Shown here: one piece after another, positions 16,287 to 24,862 of the stretch
Position numbering within the stretch: the first letter of the stretch is position 1
Layout: each line of letters begins with the position of its first letter
DNA from: a virus
DNA length: 64,000 nt
Strand: one strand, 5' to 3'
IMG/VR virus record: IMGVR_UViG_3300007352_000001
Location: 1 to 64,000 of that record
Program-made: the position numbers and the translations under genes
The notes under the pieces: generated by a model
The model's database searches: none
Seen by the model: only the letters and a program-made list of their open reading frames with translations
What the model was told of the DNA's origin: nothing

Positions 16287-17161
16287 TGCAAGTCGCCATT
16301 GGGGTTCCCAGCTGCATCTACCCAGAGGGGCTGTTCCACTTGGGGCGTTCGATTGCGGCGGCAACCCAGCACGATCACTACCGTTTGACGGTACTCCTCG
16401 ACGGCAACCGCGACTGGCAGCGGCTCGATCGCATGCCGGAGTATCAGGCGCGGTTCACCACGCTGAAGCTCCACGACGATCCCGAGACCGACCACCAGCG
16501 GATCGAGCGCAACAACCCGAACGTCGGCGACTACGCGTTCCTGCAGGGCTGGCATGCGGCCGGCACTGAAGTGATCCGTCACGCGGAGCGTCGCGGCGTC
16601 ATCGCGGCTTGGAACACGCTGGCGATGCATCTCCTCCAGACCGATGCCGACTACATCGTGATCATGAACGACGACGTGGTCGTGCAGCCTGGCTGGCTGA
16701 ACTACCTGCTGGGCTGCGCCAACAAGGGCTACCCGAAGGGCATCATGTTCGGCTTCGGCAGCGCCGGCACGCCGTCGCATCCTGGTCCGGCATGGCCGGG
16801 GCTGAAGGAAGAGAACTTCTGGGGGCCGTGTCTGTTCCTGCGCGCGAGCTGTGTGCGCGAGCTGATCGGCGATCGCGGCTGGGTGTTCAACCCCGAGTTC
16901 ACCGTCTTCAACTCCGACGGCTGGTTCATCCAAGAAGCCCTCGGCCGCGGCTTCGACATCGTCTCGATCGCCGACCCGCTGAAGCTGAGCACTGTCTGGC
17001 ACCGCTCGCTCGGGCACTGGGTGTACGACGAGGTCATGCGCGACCGTGCCCGCGTCGACGAGTACCACCGCGTCGGCAACTACCCGGCGGCGAACGGCAA
17101 GCTCTTCACCTACGTGCGGATGAACGACGCGTACGACGTCATCGACGAGAAGCTCCTCTAG
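16286..17161 (+). CDS. GT-A family glycosyltransferase (GT2-like)
   Basis: A 291-aa protein with N-terminal VAIGVPSCIYPEGLFHLGRS and RLTVLLDGN, central IVIMNDDVVVQPGW (the DxD-type metal/nucleotide-sugar motif) and SDGWFIQEALGRGFDI. These fit a GT-A fold glycosyltransferase that transfers sugar from a nucleotide donor. With three methyltransferase-like genes nearby it may build a methylated glycan on virion, host surface or DNA. The acceptor is not evident. Confidence 0.8.
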   Translation: MQVAIGVPSCIYPEGLFHLGRSIAAATQHDHYRLTVLLDGNRDWQRLDRMPEYQARFTTLKLHDDPETDHQRIERNNPNVGDYAFLQGWHAAGTEVIRHAERRGVIAAWNTLAMHLLQTDADYIVIMNDDVVVQPGWLNYLLGCANKGYPKGIMFGFGSAGTPSHPGPAWPGLKEENFWGPCLFLRASCVRELIGDRGWVFNPEFTVFNSDGWFIQEALGRGFDIVSIADPLKLSTVWHRSLGHWVYDEVMRDRARVDEYHRVGNYPAANGKLFTYVRMNDAYDVIDEKLL

Positions 17162-17190
17162 TTGACAAACTCCACAGATCCCTGCTGAAT
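17162..17190 (+). promoter_or_regulatory. Candidate promoter with consensus -35
   Basis: TTGACA (17162-17167) matches the sigma70 -35 consensus, and 17 bp later CTGAAT gives a weak -10. It lies in one of the few gaps in this operon, directly before the gene starting at 17199, which would leave a very short leader. Confidence 0.25.
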
Positions 17191-17198
17191 GGCAGACG

Positions 17199-17720
17199 AT
17201 GTCTGTCGCTCGGCGCCGCTTCCGCGCCCAAGTGGTTTGCTACGCGGTGATGTCGCACGTTGGCGGACCGTCCGCGAACCCGAAGCGGTTCGCTAATCTC
17301 ATGCAACGGCAGCTGAACGGCTGGTCGTCCGACACCGCAGCCAACCTTTATCTGCGCCCGATTGGTCTCGATCGCCGTGGCTGGCGGCAACGCGCGCAGG
17401 CGCCGCGGCGCTTTCTCCTTCGGCGCTACCAGCAGGTCGGGGTCAATCTCTCAGTGTACCGGGATCCCGCCAACGGCATCGCTTGGGTCGAGGACCACGA
17501 CACGGGCTTGCAGTATGGCGCCCACCCGTTCATTGAGATGCCACACGATGACCAATCGTTCCACGAACGGATCTTCTCGAAGCGCCAAGTCGAAAAGGCG
17601 TGGAACAAGCACTACGTCATCGGATACGTCCGCACCGATGACGCGCTCGCGACGATTGCGCGGCTCTACTGCCGCTGCAAAGGCAACCACGATGTCGACC
17701 CGCGCGCAGCGGCGGCGTAG
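17199..17720 (+). CDS. Hypothetical protein
   Basis: A 173-aa protein with a basic N-terminal half (RRGWRQRAQAPRRFLLRRY) and a more ordered C-terminal half (YRDPANGIAWVEDHDTGLQY; FSKRQVEKAWNKHYVIGYV; LYCRCKG). No known domain. It overlaps the next gene by 29 nt. Confidence 0.5.
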   Translation: MSVARRRFRAQVVCYAVMSHVGGPSANPKRFANLMQRQLNGWSSDTAANLYLRPIGLDRRGWRQRAQAPRRFLLRRYQQVGVNLSVYRDPANGIAWVEDHDTGLQYGAHPFIEMPHDDQSFHERIFSKRQVEKAWNKHYVIGYVRTDDALATIARLYCRCKGNHDVDPRAAAA

Positions 17721-18345
17721 GCGCACCCAGGGGCTGATGCCCGCCAAGCACCTGTCGGTTGTCGGCGGGGTCTACATCGGCAACGGGAAGTCGATCCCTG
17801 TGCGGCTGGTGGATTTCGACGGCGAGCGGCGTGAGCTGACGGTCGAGATCGTGGCGGACACCGACCACGAGATCAAACCGTTGAAGATGCTCTACATCGA
17901 CGGCCGCGCGTTCACGTACTTGCTGACGCAGCCGCACTTCCGGACCGACGGTGGTACGATTCGGTTCGTCTACCTCGAACACGTGGCCGGGACGTCGCTC
18001 ATCGACCAGCCGCGTAACTTCGCAGTGCAATACTGGCCCGCTCCGATTGCTGTCGCACAAGAGCTTGGGGTGCGCGGCACGCTCTACTGCGTTGCCGGCA
18101 CGCCACATCGCCAAGGGGGTACGTTGCCGCACAACGTGCACGACGAACACGAGGGCAAGCTCGAAGTCATGGGCTACGACCCGAGCCGCCAGATCACGCT
18201 CTACTTGAACAGCTCGCTGAACGTCTCGTGGCAATCACCCAGTGCCGCCCGTTTGTCCGCGTTGCTGCTGGACCGCCCGCAGCCTGGTCAGCTCGTGCTG
18301 CCGAGCACGCAGCTCCAGTACCAGCTCCCCATCGCCCATGAGTGA
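17692..18345 (+). CDS. Hypothetical protein
   Basis: A 217-aa protein with Arg-rich start and beta-rich middle (VRLVDFDGERRELTVEIVAD; GTIRFVYLEHVAGT; RQITLYLNSSLNVSW). It ends in an ATGA-type overlap with the next gene. No motif identifies it. Confidence 0.55.
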   Translation: MSTRAQRRRRRTQGLMPAKHLSVVGGVYIGNGKSIPVRLVDFDGERRELTVEIVADTDHEIKPLKMLYIDGRAFTYLLTQPHFRTDGGTIRFVYLEHVAGTSLIDQPRNFAVQYWPAPIAVAQELGVRGTLYCVAGTPHRQGGTLPHNVHDEHEGKLEVMGYDPSRQITLYLNSSLNVSWQSPSAARLSALLLDRPQPGQLVLPSTQLQYQLPIAHE

Positions 18346-19180
18346 CGAGTACGACGACGTCGGCTTCGTGGCGCACCACACGCGGTTCCGGCACACCCCG
18401 AGTCTCGACCAGCACCGCACCCTTTTCCAATCGCTCCTCCGGCTCCCTGGCGTCGTGCCGTACCGGCAGAAGATGCAAGTCGGCCGCGATGAACAACACG
18501 GCTTGGGCGCCCTCGTGCAAGACCAGGCACGCCGCCGTGAGATCCTCGCGGAGATCCGGGCGATCGCAACTGACCACAAGGTCGGCATCGACCTCGTGCA
18601 GCGGCGCACCAGCGAGTACGTCGATCGCGTCTTGAAGGGCGAACTGCCCGGTCAGTACTCCGACGATCTCGCCGTGCAGAAGGCATGCGTCGGCTGCTCA
18701 GACATCGGCTACTTGGACGACGACGGGCTCTGCGCGAAGTGCATCGCGCGCGTGACCTACCACGTCGTCGACCACGAGACAGCCACCGACCGCTTCCACG
18801 TGGTGAATCAACTCTACGGCGTGCGTGTGTTCGCCTCGAACAACAAGGGCGAGGCCGACAGCGCGGCGCGTGACTGGACCGCCGGCCGGCGCGCGAAGGC
18901 CCGCCAGGGCATCTTCATGAACGCGGGCGAGGCGATCGACGCCGTCGCCCACGGGCAGCCGGTCCGCGGCGCCGCGAAGACGCTCACCAAGAAGACCTTC
19001 GTCCGCAATGACGTCGTCGAGTTCACTGATGGTGCGGGGATCCTGCAACGCGGAGTGGTCCTCCGTGCCCACCGTACGGTGCATGGGCTTGGGTATGTTG
19101 TCCAGGTCACCCGGACGCAGCACAATGTCTGGGTGGTGGCCGCGGATCTCCGCAAAGCGAACCCCGAGCACTGGCAATGA
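18338..19180 (+). CDS. Zinc-knuckle protein with 17-residue helical module
   Basis: A 280-aa protein. The middle carries CVGCSDIGYLDDDGLCAKC, a four-Cys zinc ribbon. Later AIDAVAHGQPVRGAAKT matches the recurring 17-residue module. The end (NDVVEFTDGAGILQRGVV ... GYVVQVTRTQHNVWVV) looks like a small SH3/KOW-like barrel. Function unknown. Confidence 0.6.
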   Translation: MSDEYDDVGFVAHHTRFRHTPSLDQHRTLFQSLLRLPGVVPYRQKMQVGRDEQHGLGALVQDQARRREILAEIRAIATDHKVGIDLVQRRTSEYVDRVLKGELPGQYSDDLAVQKACVGCSDIGYLDDDGLCAKCIARVTYHVVDHETATDRFHVVNQLYGVRVFASNNKGEADSAARDWTAGRRAKARQGIFMNAGEAIDAVAHGQPVRGAAKTLTKKTFVRNDVVEFTDGAGILQRGVVLRAHRTVHGLGYVVQVTRTQHNVWVVAADLRKANPEHWQ

Positions 19181-19184
19181 TCCG

Positions 19185-19421
19185 GTGACCACGGAGCTGA
19201 AACGGAGCCGGTGCACGGTGCCTACCACCATCCACACCACCGCAGGCCAGTGCCACTTCGTCATGATCCCTGGCGGGTTCGTCGCCATCGTCCCTGGCCG
19301 GGTGGGTTGGTACTCGGTGCACTCTCGACAGTGCCCGGAGCCCACCGTGGATGAGCCGAACCGAGCCAGCCGATTCGCCCACGTCGACCGCGTTAGTCGC
19401 CGACTCGCCCGCAAGCGCTGA
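19185..19421 (+). CDS. Small protein with GRVG tag-like segment
   Basis: A GTG-started 78-aa protein with FVAIVPGRVGWYSVHS, matching the GRVG-x-Y-S tag family, followed here by about 34 further basic residues. The N-terminal part is short and beta-like. It overlaps the next zinc-ribbon gene by 71 nt. Role unknown. Confidence 0.45.
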   Translation: MTTELKRSRCTVPTTIHTTAGQCHFVMIPGGFVAIVPGRVGWYSVHSRQCPEPTVDEPNRASRFAHVDRVSRRLARKR

Positions 19422-19533
19422 CGCCACGTTGTACTGTCCTGCGTGCGGGCATCGCGGAGAGGCCCGTCGATGCAAACTCGTGTGCGCCAACCCCGCGTGC
19501 AGCGTGCAGATCATCCTGACGTGCGCGGACTGA
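19351..19533 (+). CDS. Small zinc-ribbon protein (60 aa)
   Basis: The C-terminal half YCPACGHRGEARRCKLVC, then ANPAC, has four to five Cys residues spaced as a zinc ribbon. The N-terminus is a Ser/Thr/Ala-rich linker. It starts inside the previous gene and is overlapped by the next. Confidence 0.5.
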   Translation: MSRTEPADSPTSTALVADSPASADATLYCPACGHRGEARRCKLVCANPACSVQIILTCAD

Positions 19534-19652
19534 TCCGCCACGAACCTGAAGTCGATCGGTCGTGCGCCGGCTGCGGGCGCATCGCCAAGAGCTGGGCACG
19601 GATGCCTCAGCCGAGCTACTGTGTCGTCTGCGCGGCACGATGGAGTGACTGA
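19521..19652 (+). CDS. Tiny zinc-ribbon protein (43 aa)
   Basis: A GTG-started frame gives CAGCGRIAKSW ... YCVVCAARW, a minimal two-knuckle zinc ribbon. It spans the gap between the preceding zinc-ribbon gene and the gene at 19653 exactly, ending one base before that ATG. Confidence 0.5.
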   Translation: MRGLIRHEPEVDRSCAGCGRIAKSWARMPQPSYCVVCAARWSD

Positions 19653-20243
19653 ATGAACCTGGCATTGGACGAGGGGCGTCAGCCCGGCCACTTCAACACC
19701 GCCAAGCGCAACGCGCGCAATGACGCGACGCGCCGCGGCCACAACCTCGGCACGTGGAACAACACGGGCTTCGGTGCGCACGTGGCGGTGTGCAAGGACT
19801 GCAACGCACAGGTGCGCGTGCGGATCACGCCCGACCAGAAGGAATCGTGGATCGAGTCGAAGCCGGCCCTGGCGACCGATTGGTCCGAGGGACAGCCAGA
19901 AGGTGGCGTCTGCCGCACGCGCAAGCCGACCTACGGCGGTGGTGGCCGCGGTGGAATGGCCGAGCACGTCATCGACGCCGTCATGAACGGCGCGGGGGTG
20001 CTCGAAGCGATCAAGGACTTCCGCACGGCCTATCCAGACGGTACCAAGGTGCCGATGACCGCCGACGATCACCGGCCGATCGGCCAGCGTCCACGTGGGC
20101 TCAACTACTCGCACCGCAAAGTGTTGAAGCAGATGCGGGCCACGGGCCGCACCGCGTACGACGACCTGCAGGCGCAGCAGAACCCTCGCCCGCATCTTCC
20201 GTGCGGAGGCTGCGGTCACCCGAACTGCGGCTACTGCGCCTGA
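19653..20243 (+). CDS. Cys-rich protein with 17-residue helical module
   Basis: A 196-aa protein with VCKDCNAQVRVRI early, VIDAVMNGAGVLEAIKD (the recurring module) in the middle and a Cys-rich end PCGGCGHPNCGYC. Between them are basic, Gly-rich segments. Two small zinc sites with a connecting helical module are inferred. Function unknown. Confidence 0.6.
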   Translation: MNLALDEGRQPGHFNTAKRNARNDATRRGHNLGTWNNTGFGAHVAVCKDCNAQVRVRITPDQKESWIESKPALATDWSEGQPEGGVCRTRKPTYGGGGRGGMAEHVIDAVMNGAGVLEAIKDFRTAYPDGTKVPMTADDHRPIGQRPRGLNYSHRKVLKQMRATGRTAYDDLQAQQNPRPHLPCGGCGHPNCGYCA

Positions 20244-20255
20244 AGGAGGTTGATC

Positions 20256-20639
20256 GTGCCGGTCAGTGACATCCGCAAGAATCACAAGGGGCACTTCTTC
20301 GATCGCGACACGATGCGGTTCTTCAAGAGCCGCGCCCATGACCGTTCGTACGAAGGCCCCGGTGGGCACTACTTCGTGACCAGCGAGCAGCAGCCGCGCT
20401 GGGGCGGTGGCCACCAGCGCCGGCACTACAAGGTGCGCAGCTACGACTCTGCGGCTGACCGCATCACCTCCGCGGGCGAGTTCCTCGGCTACAAGACCGC
20501 GCGCCGCGCGCATCGCGCTGCCTCGAAGCTCGCACTCACGCCGCGCAAGATGAAAGTCGCCGAGGCAGCCACTGCGTTGCTTGCCGGGACGCCTGTCGCC
20601 GAAGCGATTACGGCGATCGTCGAGGGCGAGCGCGAGTAG
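20256..20639 (+). CDS. Conserved phage-type protein (TMRFFxSR motif) with terminal helical module
   Basis: A 127-aa protein (GTG start behind GAAGGAGG). The N-terminal half, HFFDRDTMRFFKSR, GGHYFVTSEQ and YKVRSYD, resembles a small domain I recall from many phage proteins, with no known activity. The last 25 residues contain AATALLAGTPVAEAITA, a clear copy of the recurring 17-residue module, here at the C-terminus. Confidence 0.65.
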   Translation: MPVSDIRKNHKGHFFDRDTMRFFKSRAHDRSYEGPGGHYFVTSEQQPRWGGGHQRRHYKVRSYDSAADRITSAGEFLGYKTARRAHRAASKLALTPRKMKVAEAATALLAGTPVAEAITAIVEGERE

Positions 20640-20640
20640 C

Positions 20641-22344
20641 ATGTCACTCTTTCGTAGGGCGGGGCACGCTGCCTGGATCGCTCCGTCCGGCGAAGTGCAC
20701 CCGCTCGACACCAACGAAGGCCACTGGCTCTGGGTGGAGAAGAATCGGCACCGGATTCCGGAGTCGCTCCATCGCCCGACCGCGGAGCAGACCGGCTACA
20801 ACATGATCCAGCGCGGCTGGATTCGTCAGGCAGCGCCGAACGCGTACCACATCGGCCGGCCGCAGGACGTCCGCCGCGTGCGCGATCACGTGCTCATGCA
20901 CCATCCGAAGCTGAAGACGGTCTTCGTCGATCAGATGGGCGGGCCGTCACGTGAGGTGGATGTGCACGAAGATCTCGAAGGGCTTGCTCAAGCGCGTGCC
21001 GCCACGCACCCGGCGCCGAGCGAGGCGCAGAAGCGCGCGGGCAACTACGCCAAGGGCAAGGTGCAGCTGCACGGGATGACGATCGCCATCGAGAACGCCA
21101 GGGGCTCGCTGCGCACCGGCGTCTCGAAGGCCGGAGTGCGCTGGTCGAACCGGATGAAGCACGACTACGGCTACATCCTGGGCACGCTCGGCAAGGACAA
21201 GGATCATCTCGACGCGTTCGTCGGACCGCACCACGAGTCGGAGCTGGTGCACGTCATCGACCAGTACCGTCCCGACAGCGGCGCCTTCGACGAGCACAAG
21301 ATCGTCTTCGGGGCGCGGTCAACAGCTGAGGCCAAGGACATCTACCACTCCAACTACGCGAAGGGGTGGAAAGGGCTGGGACACATCACGCCGATGCACG
21401 TCACCGAGTTCAAGGCCTGGTTGGCGCACCACAACACGATGAGCCCGATGCACGCACAGCGCCGCGCGCCGCACGACACCTTCCGCACGGTGCGCGAGGC
21501 GATCGCCGCCGTCGCGGACGGTGTCGCCCCGGCCGACGTCATCGAGTCAGGTTGGGACGATGCGGTCTATCTGCGTGGCCGGCACGGCGCGTGGCTGAGC
21601 CCGCGCGGGAACTTCCACCCGCTCCAGCGTGGCGAGCTACACAAGGACTGGGTGCACTCGCACGCCAAAGAGCTGGGCGTGAAGGTCCCCAAGCGTCCGG
21701 GCCGCACCGCACCAGGCATGGGCGACACCACCGAGGTCGAGCATGATCTTCTGCGCTCGGGCTGGGTGAAGAAGTCCGACGCCACGACGTACGAGGCGCA
21801 CTCGGCTGAGCCGCGCGTGCTGCGCAGTATCCGGCAGCACATGCGCGAGTATCACCCCGACGAGTCGCACTTCGCGTTGCAGGTCGGCAAGGTCGGGGCC
21901 GGCGCCACCGGTCACTACCTGCCGGTCTGGGAAGGCCTCGACGAGGGCGACGTCATCCGTCCGCCGGTGGCCTGGTGGAACGATCCAGTGCGCATCAAGT
22001 TGCCGATGAAGGGACAGGTGGTGCCGATCAGTCACGGCGTGCATGGCCGGACGCCCCGGCCGACCGCGACCCCCATTGACCCCGTTGCGTTCGAGAAGGG
22101 CGTTGCCAAGCTCCGCGGAGTCCGTGCGGCGCTCGACCACACTGAGCTGAGCCACCGCTCGAAGCTGCCGTGCCCGCAGTGCAAGGGGCCGACCTCCATG
22201 CGCGTGACGCGCCGCGCCACGATCCACACGTGCAAAGACGGGTGGTGCAAGCACGAGTTCACCAAGCCGCTCGCGGAAGAGCGCGAGCGCGATGCTGTCG
22301 CCGAGTGGCATCGTCGCCTCAAGCAAGCTCTCGGACAGGAGTGA
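20641..22344 (+). CDS. Polyvalent protein: two AWI repeats, inorganic-pyrophosphatase-like domain, zinc finger
   Basis: A 567-aa multidomain protein. Residues about 8-100 and 310-420 are copies of a repeat (HAAWIAPSG ... YNMIQRGWIRQ; HGAWLSPRG ... LLRSGWVKK) shared with the gene at 53192. Between them is a domain with AGNYAKGKVQLHGM, IENARGS, DYGYILGTLGKDKDHLDAF and ITPMHVTEFKAWL, matching the phage inorganic-pyrophosphatase-like (InPase) domain of polyvalent proteins. Before repeat 2 lies a recurring module (AIAAVADGVAPADVIES). The end has CPQC...CKDGWC. Polyvalent proteins are often delivered into the host. Confidence 0.75.
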   Translation: MSLFRRAGHAAWIAPSGEVHPLDTNEGHWLWVEKNRHRIPESLHRPTAEQTGYNMIQRGWIRQAAPNAYHIGRPQDVRRVRDHVLMHHPKLKTVFVDQMGGPSREVDVHEDLEGLAQARAATHPAPSEAQKRAGNYAKGKVQLHGMTIAIENARGSLRTGVSKAGVRWSNRMKHDYGYILGTLGKDKDHLDAFVGPHHESELVHVIDQYRPDSGAFDEHKIVFGARSTAEAKDIYHSNYAKGWKGLGHITPMHVTEFKAWLAHHNTMSPMHAQRRAPHDTFRTVREAIAAVADGVAPADVIESGWDDAVYLRGRHGAWLSPRGNFHPLQRGELHKDWVHSHAKELGVKVPKRPGRTAPGMGDTTEVEHDLLRSGWVKKSDATTYEAHSAEPRVLRSIRQHMREYHPDESHFALQVGKVGAGATGHYLPVWEGLDEGDVIRPPVAWWNDPVRIKLPMKGQVVPISHGVHGRTPRPTATPIDPVAFEKGVAKLRGVRAALDHTELSHRSKLPCPQCKGPTSMRVTRRATIHTCKDGWCKHEFTKPLAEERERDAVAEWHRRLKQALGQE

Positions 22345-22346
22345 TC

Positions 22347-23822
22347 GTGAACCCAGGAGTGCGCCTCGCCATCGACTTCGCCACGCAAGGCACGCCGGTG
22401 AGCGTGCTCGCCGAGGCGCTCATCAACGAGATCACCAAGGGCCATCTGAGCGCCCTCATGGCGCACGACCCGCACGCCCTCATCTACCACCCGCAGATCG
22501 AGCAGGGCGGGGAGCGCGAGACGATCGACTGGCACACGCGCAAGAAGCGCAACCCCGGCGAGGACGTCACCCGCTACACTGACGATCTCCGTCCCGAGGT
22601 CCGTGCGCAGTTCCGCTCGCCGAAGGAAGGGGCGTACCGCAAGACCGACCTGACGGTGGTGAAGGCGCACATGGGCCACCCGCTCTACTCGCGTTCCGCG
22701 GTGGCCCCCAACCTCCACGGCAAGCCGAGCGGCCGGCCGGCGCCGTCGATCTCCGGGGAGCACCTCGACTTGATGACGCACGCGGCCAAGGGCCAGGCGG
22801 AATCGCGTCACTGGTACGAGCACATCGCGCCACACGTGCAGCGGATCTTCGACTCTCCGCACTACAAGGACTCACACATGATCATGGGCCTGCTGGCGGC
22901 GTACTCGCCGCAGACCCACCCGCACCCGAACGTCCACAAGGCACTGCGTGGCTGGCGCGATCTGATCCAGGGCAAGCCGCTGATCGGCTCGCACTCGGAC
23001 AACACCAACGCGCTGCGCGCCGCGCATGGGATGCACCTCTCGGGGCCGAAGGTCCACTGGTACAACCGCAACATGCAGCACGGCATCACGCCGACGGCGA
23101 CGACGCCGACCGGGGATCCGATCGGCTCGGTCGACCACCCGACCAACGATCGGCACATGAAGTACGCCTTCCTGCGCGACTACGACGACGAGACGGTGCA
23201 CCCAGAGCAGCACGTCGCGATCACGCAGGCGACGCGGCACGTCGCCAACAAGCTCGGCTGGGGCCAGCACCAGGCGCAGGCCGCGGTGTGGGCGCACGAC
23301 ATCCGTACCACGGGCCTGAACGATCCGTCGTTCCACACGCCGGGCTCGCCGTTCAAGAAGCTCTCGCAGCGCTACGGGGGCTACCTGCCGGTTGTCGACG
23401 ACAAGAAGCCGATCCAGGACTACGGCCAGTTCTTCCGCGAGAACGAGCACGCGCTGCGCGGCATGAAGCACGAGATGGATCAGTACCGCATGTACCACCC
23501 GAACTACCGTGAGCACGCTGGCAAGGGGACGCCGTTCCTCTTCCACCCGGCAGGTATTCGCGGCGCGGCGATCAAGTACGGCCACGAAGTCTCGGCCGAG
23601 CACTTGTCGAACGCGCGCGAGGGGAAAGCGGTCCTCACCGATCTGAAGAATCGCGACATCACCCGCACCGATCCCAAGTCGGGATGGGAGATCGGCCCGA
23701 CTTCCGGCGCCTTCACCGGTCGGAAGAAGGATGTCGTGCGGCCGAACGTGTCGTTCGTGCACCCGACGCAGAAGCGCGTCACCCGCAAGGACCTCAAGAA
23801 CCTGGAACCGGCACCGTTCTGA
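22347..23822 (+). CDS. Large protein with N-terminal helical module and LAAxSPQ-type domain
   Basis: A 491-aa protein (GTG start after AGGAG). It begins with the recurring module AIDFATQGTPVSVLAEA. A central region WYEHIAPHVQRIF ... MGLLAAYSPQTHPHPNVHKA resembles a phage domain I recall (DUF7178-like, LAAxSPQ...N), and later TQATRHVANKLGWGQHQAQA and a long charged tail follow. Activity is unknown. It follows the polyvalent protein with overlapping stop/start, and both may be virion or injected proteins. Confidence 0.6.
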   Translation: MNPGVRLAIDFATQGTPVSVLAEALINEITKGHLSALMAHDPHALIYHPQIEQGGERETIDWHTRKKRNPGEDVTRYTDDLRPEVRAQFRSPKEGAYRKTDLTVVKAHMGHPLYSRSAVAPNLHGKPSGRPAPSISGEHLDLMTHAAKGQAESRHWYEHIAPHVQRIFDSPHYKDSHMIMGLLAAYSPQTHPHPNVHKALRGWRDLIQGKPLIGSHSDNTNALRAAHGMHLSGPKVHWYNRNMQHGITPTATTPTGDPIGSVDHPTNDRHMKYAFLRDYDDETVHPEQHVAITQATRHVANKLGWGQHQAQAAVWAHDIRTTGLNDPSFHTPGSPFKKLSQRYGGYLPVVDDKKPIQDYGQFFRENEHALRGMKHEMDQYRMYHPNYREHAGKGTPFLFHPAGIRGAAIKYGHEVSAEHLSNAREGKAVLTDLKNRDITRTDPKSGWEIGPTSGAFTGRKKDVVRPNVSFVHPTQKRVTRKDLKNLEPAPF

Positions 23823-24217
23823 TGGCCGAGTGGGAGCCGCTTCGCAAACACTGCTGGTCGATTGAGGGCCTGCCGGATGACCTCACGCTCAGTCTCGCGT
23901 GGATCAAGTCCGAACCAGGCCGCTGTGTCATCGGCTTCCGCAGCTGGGTGGATAAGCCGTCCGCGATGTTCGCCTTGCTGAAGGACTTCGCCCGCAAGCC
24001 GCTCATCATCGTGCAGTACGGGCCGTGGATGAGCGATGACCCTGACGGGGCGGTGGTGCGCCGCACGAAGGTGGCGTTCGACGAGATGAAACCGATGCCC
24101 TTCGACCTCGACTACGGTGCCGACCCACAGGCGCCGGACAAAGGTCAAACGTTCGAGTGCGTCCTGTTGACGCGCCCCGAATACACGCTCCTGCCCAATG
24201 CGCGCTCCGCGACCTGA
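23822..24217 (+). CDS. Hypothetical protein
   Basis: A 131-aa protein with DDLTLSLAWIKSEPGRCVIGF, a helix SAMFALLKDFARK, strand PLIIVQYG and FECVLLTRPEYTLL. Alpha/beta character, no known motif. It is joined by TGATG to the gene before it and overlapped by the next. Confidence 0.55.
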   Translation: MAEWEPLRKHCWSIEGLPDDLTLSLAWIKSEPGRCVIGFRSWVDKPSAMFALLKDFARKPLIIVQYGPWMSDDPDGAVVRRTKVAFDEMKPMPFDLDYGADPQAPDKGQTFECVLLTRPEYTLLPNARSAT

Positions 24218-24398
24218 GCAGGTCCTGCACGGCACGCTGCTCTTGCAGCGCCGGGTCACCATCGACCCACCGCTCCACGACGACGAGCCGTGGCAGATCC
24301 GTCTTCCGAACGGGAAACGGATCGCGGTCAGCGAGGAGACACTCCGTGCCTACGGCTTCGAGACACGGGCGCGTATCCCTGCCGTTGAACGCTGGTAG
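24198..24398 (+). CDS. Small hypothetical protein (66 aa)
   Basis: A beta-rich small protein (GTLLLQRRVTIDPP; WQIRLPNGKRIAVSEETLRAYG). It starts inside the previous gene. The pattern recalls a small barrel. Function unknown. Confidence 0.5.
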   Translation: MRAPRPEQVLHGTLLLQRRVTIDPPLHDDEPWQIRLPNGKRIAVSEETLRAYGFETRARIPAVERW

Positions 24399-24427
24399 TT
24401 CGGCCCGTCCTGTGTCAGCGTCGGGCT

Positions 24428-24862
24428 ATGCCCGCCGCTGACGATCTCCAGGACTCACTCTCCACGACCAAGCGGTTGATGGAAGAGTTCGGGTTCACCA
24501 AAGAAGAGGTCCGGCAGCACTTCGAGAACGTGCAGGCGGACATGCAGCGCATGGGTGAGTCGAACGGGGAGCTTGCGGAGGCCGCTCGCTACCTCGTCGA
24601 CGAACTGCGGAAGGCGTACCCCAAGCGGGTCGGCGACTTCTCGCAGCACGGCCCCGCGTTGCCGGACGACCAGTTGCGGAAGGGGCGAGGGGATGGCGGG
24701 GCGGTACGACTGGTACAGCATTCCGAAGACGATCATTTACCACAACAACTGCCCGGACGGATTCACCGCCGCCTGGGTCGCTCACTCGAAGTTTGGCGAC
24801 CACGACGTCCAGTTCCACCCAGCCAACTTCGGCGAACCGCCGCCCGACGTCGCTGGCCATGA
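24428..24862 (+). CDS. Helical protein with GRVG tag; 3' part overlaps next gene
   Basis: The first ~88 residues look real: helices DSLSTTKRLMEEFGFTKEEV and ELAEAARYLVDELRKAYP, then the tag KRVGDFSQHGPAL. Other tagged proteins stop within about 11 residues, but here the frame runs on through 170 nt of the DHH gene with low-quality Arg/Pro-rich sequence. Either the stop has been lost or the overlap is real. Function unknown. Confidence 0.5.
   Translation: MPAADDLQDSLSTTKRLMEEFGFTKEEVRQHFENVQADMQRMGESNGELAEAARYLVDELRKAYPKRVGDFSQHGPALPDDQLRKGRGDGGAVRLVQHSEDDHLPQQLPGRIHRRLGRSLEVWRPRRPVPPSQLRRTAARRRWP

Noticed and set aside
19107-20714. A 535-codon minus-strand frame across several small plus-strand genes
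   Set aside because: The plus strand has overlapping genes with zinc ribbons and the helical module. The minus frame has no motif and shadow-like composition.
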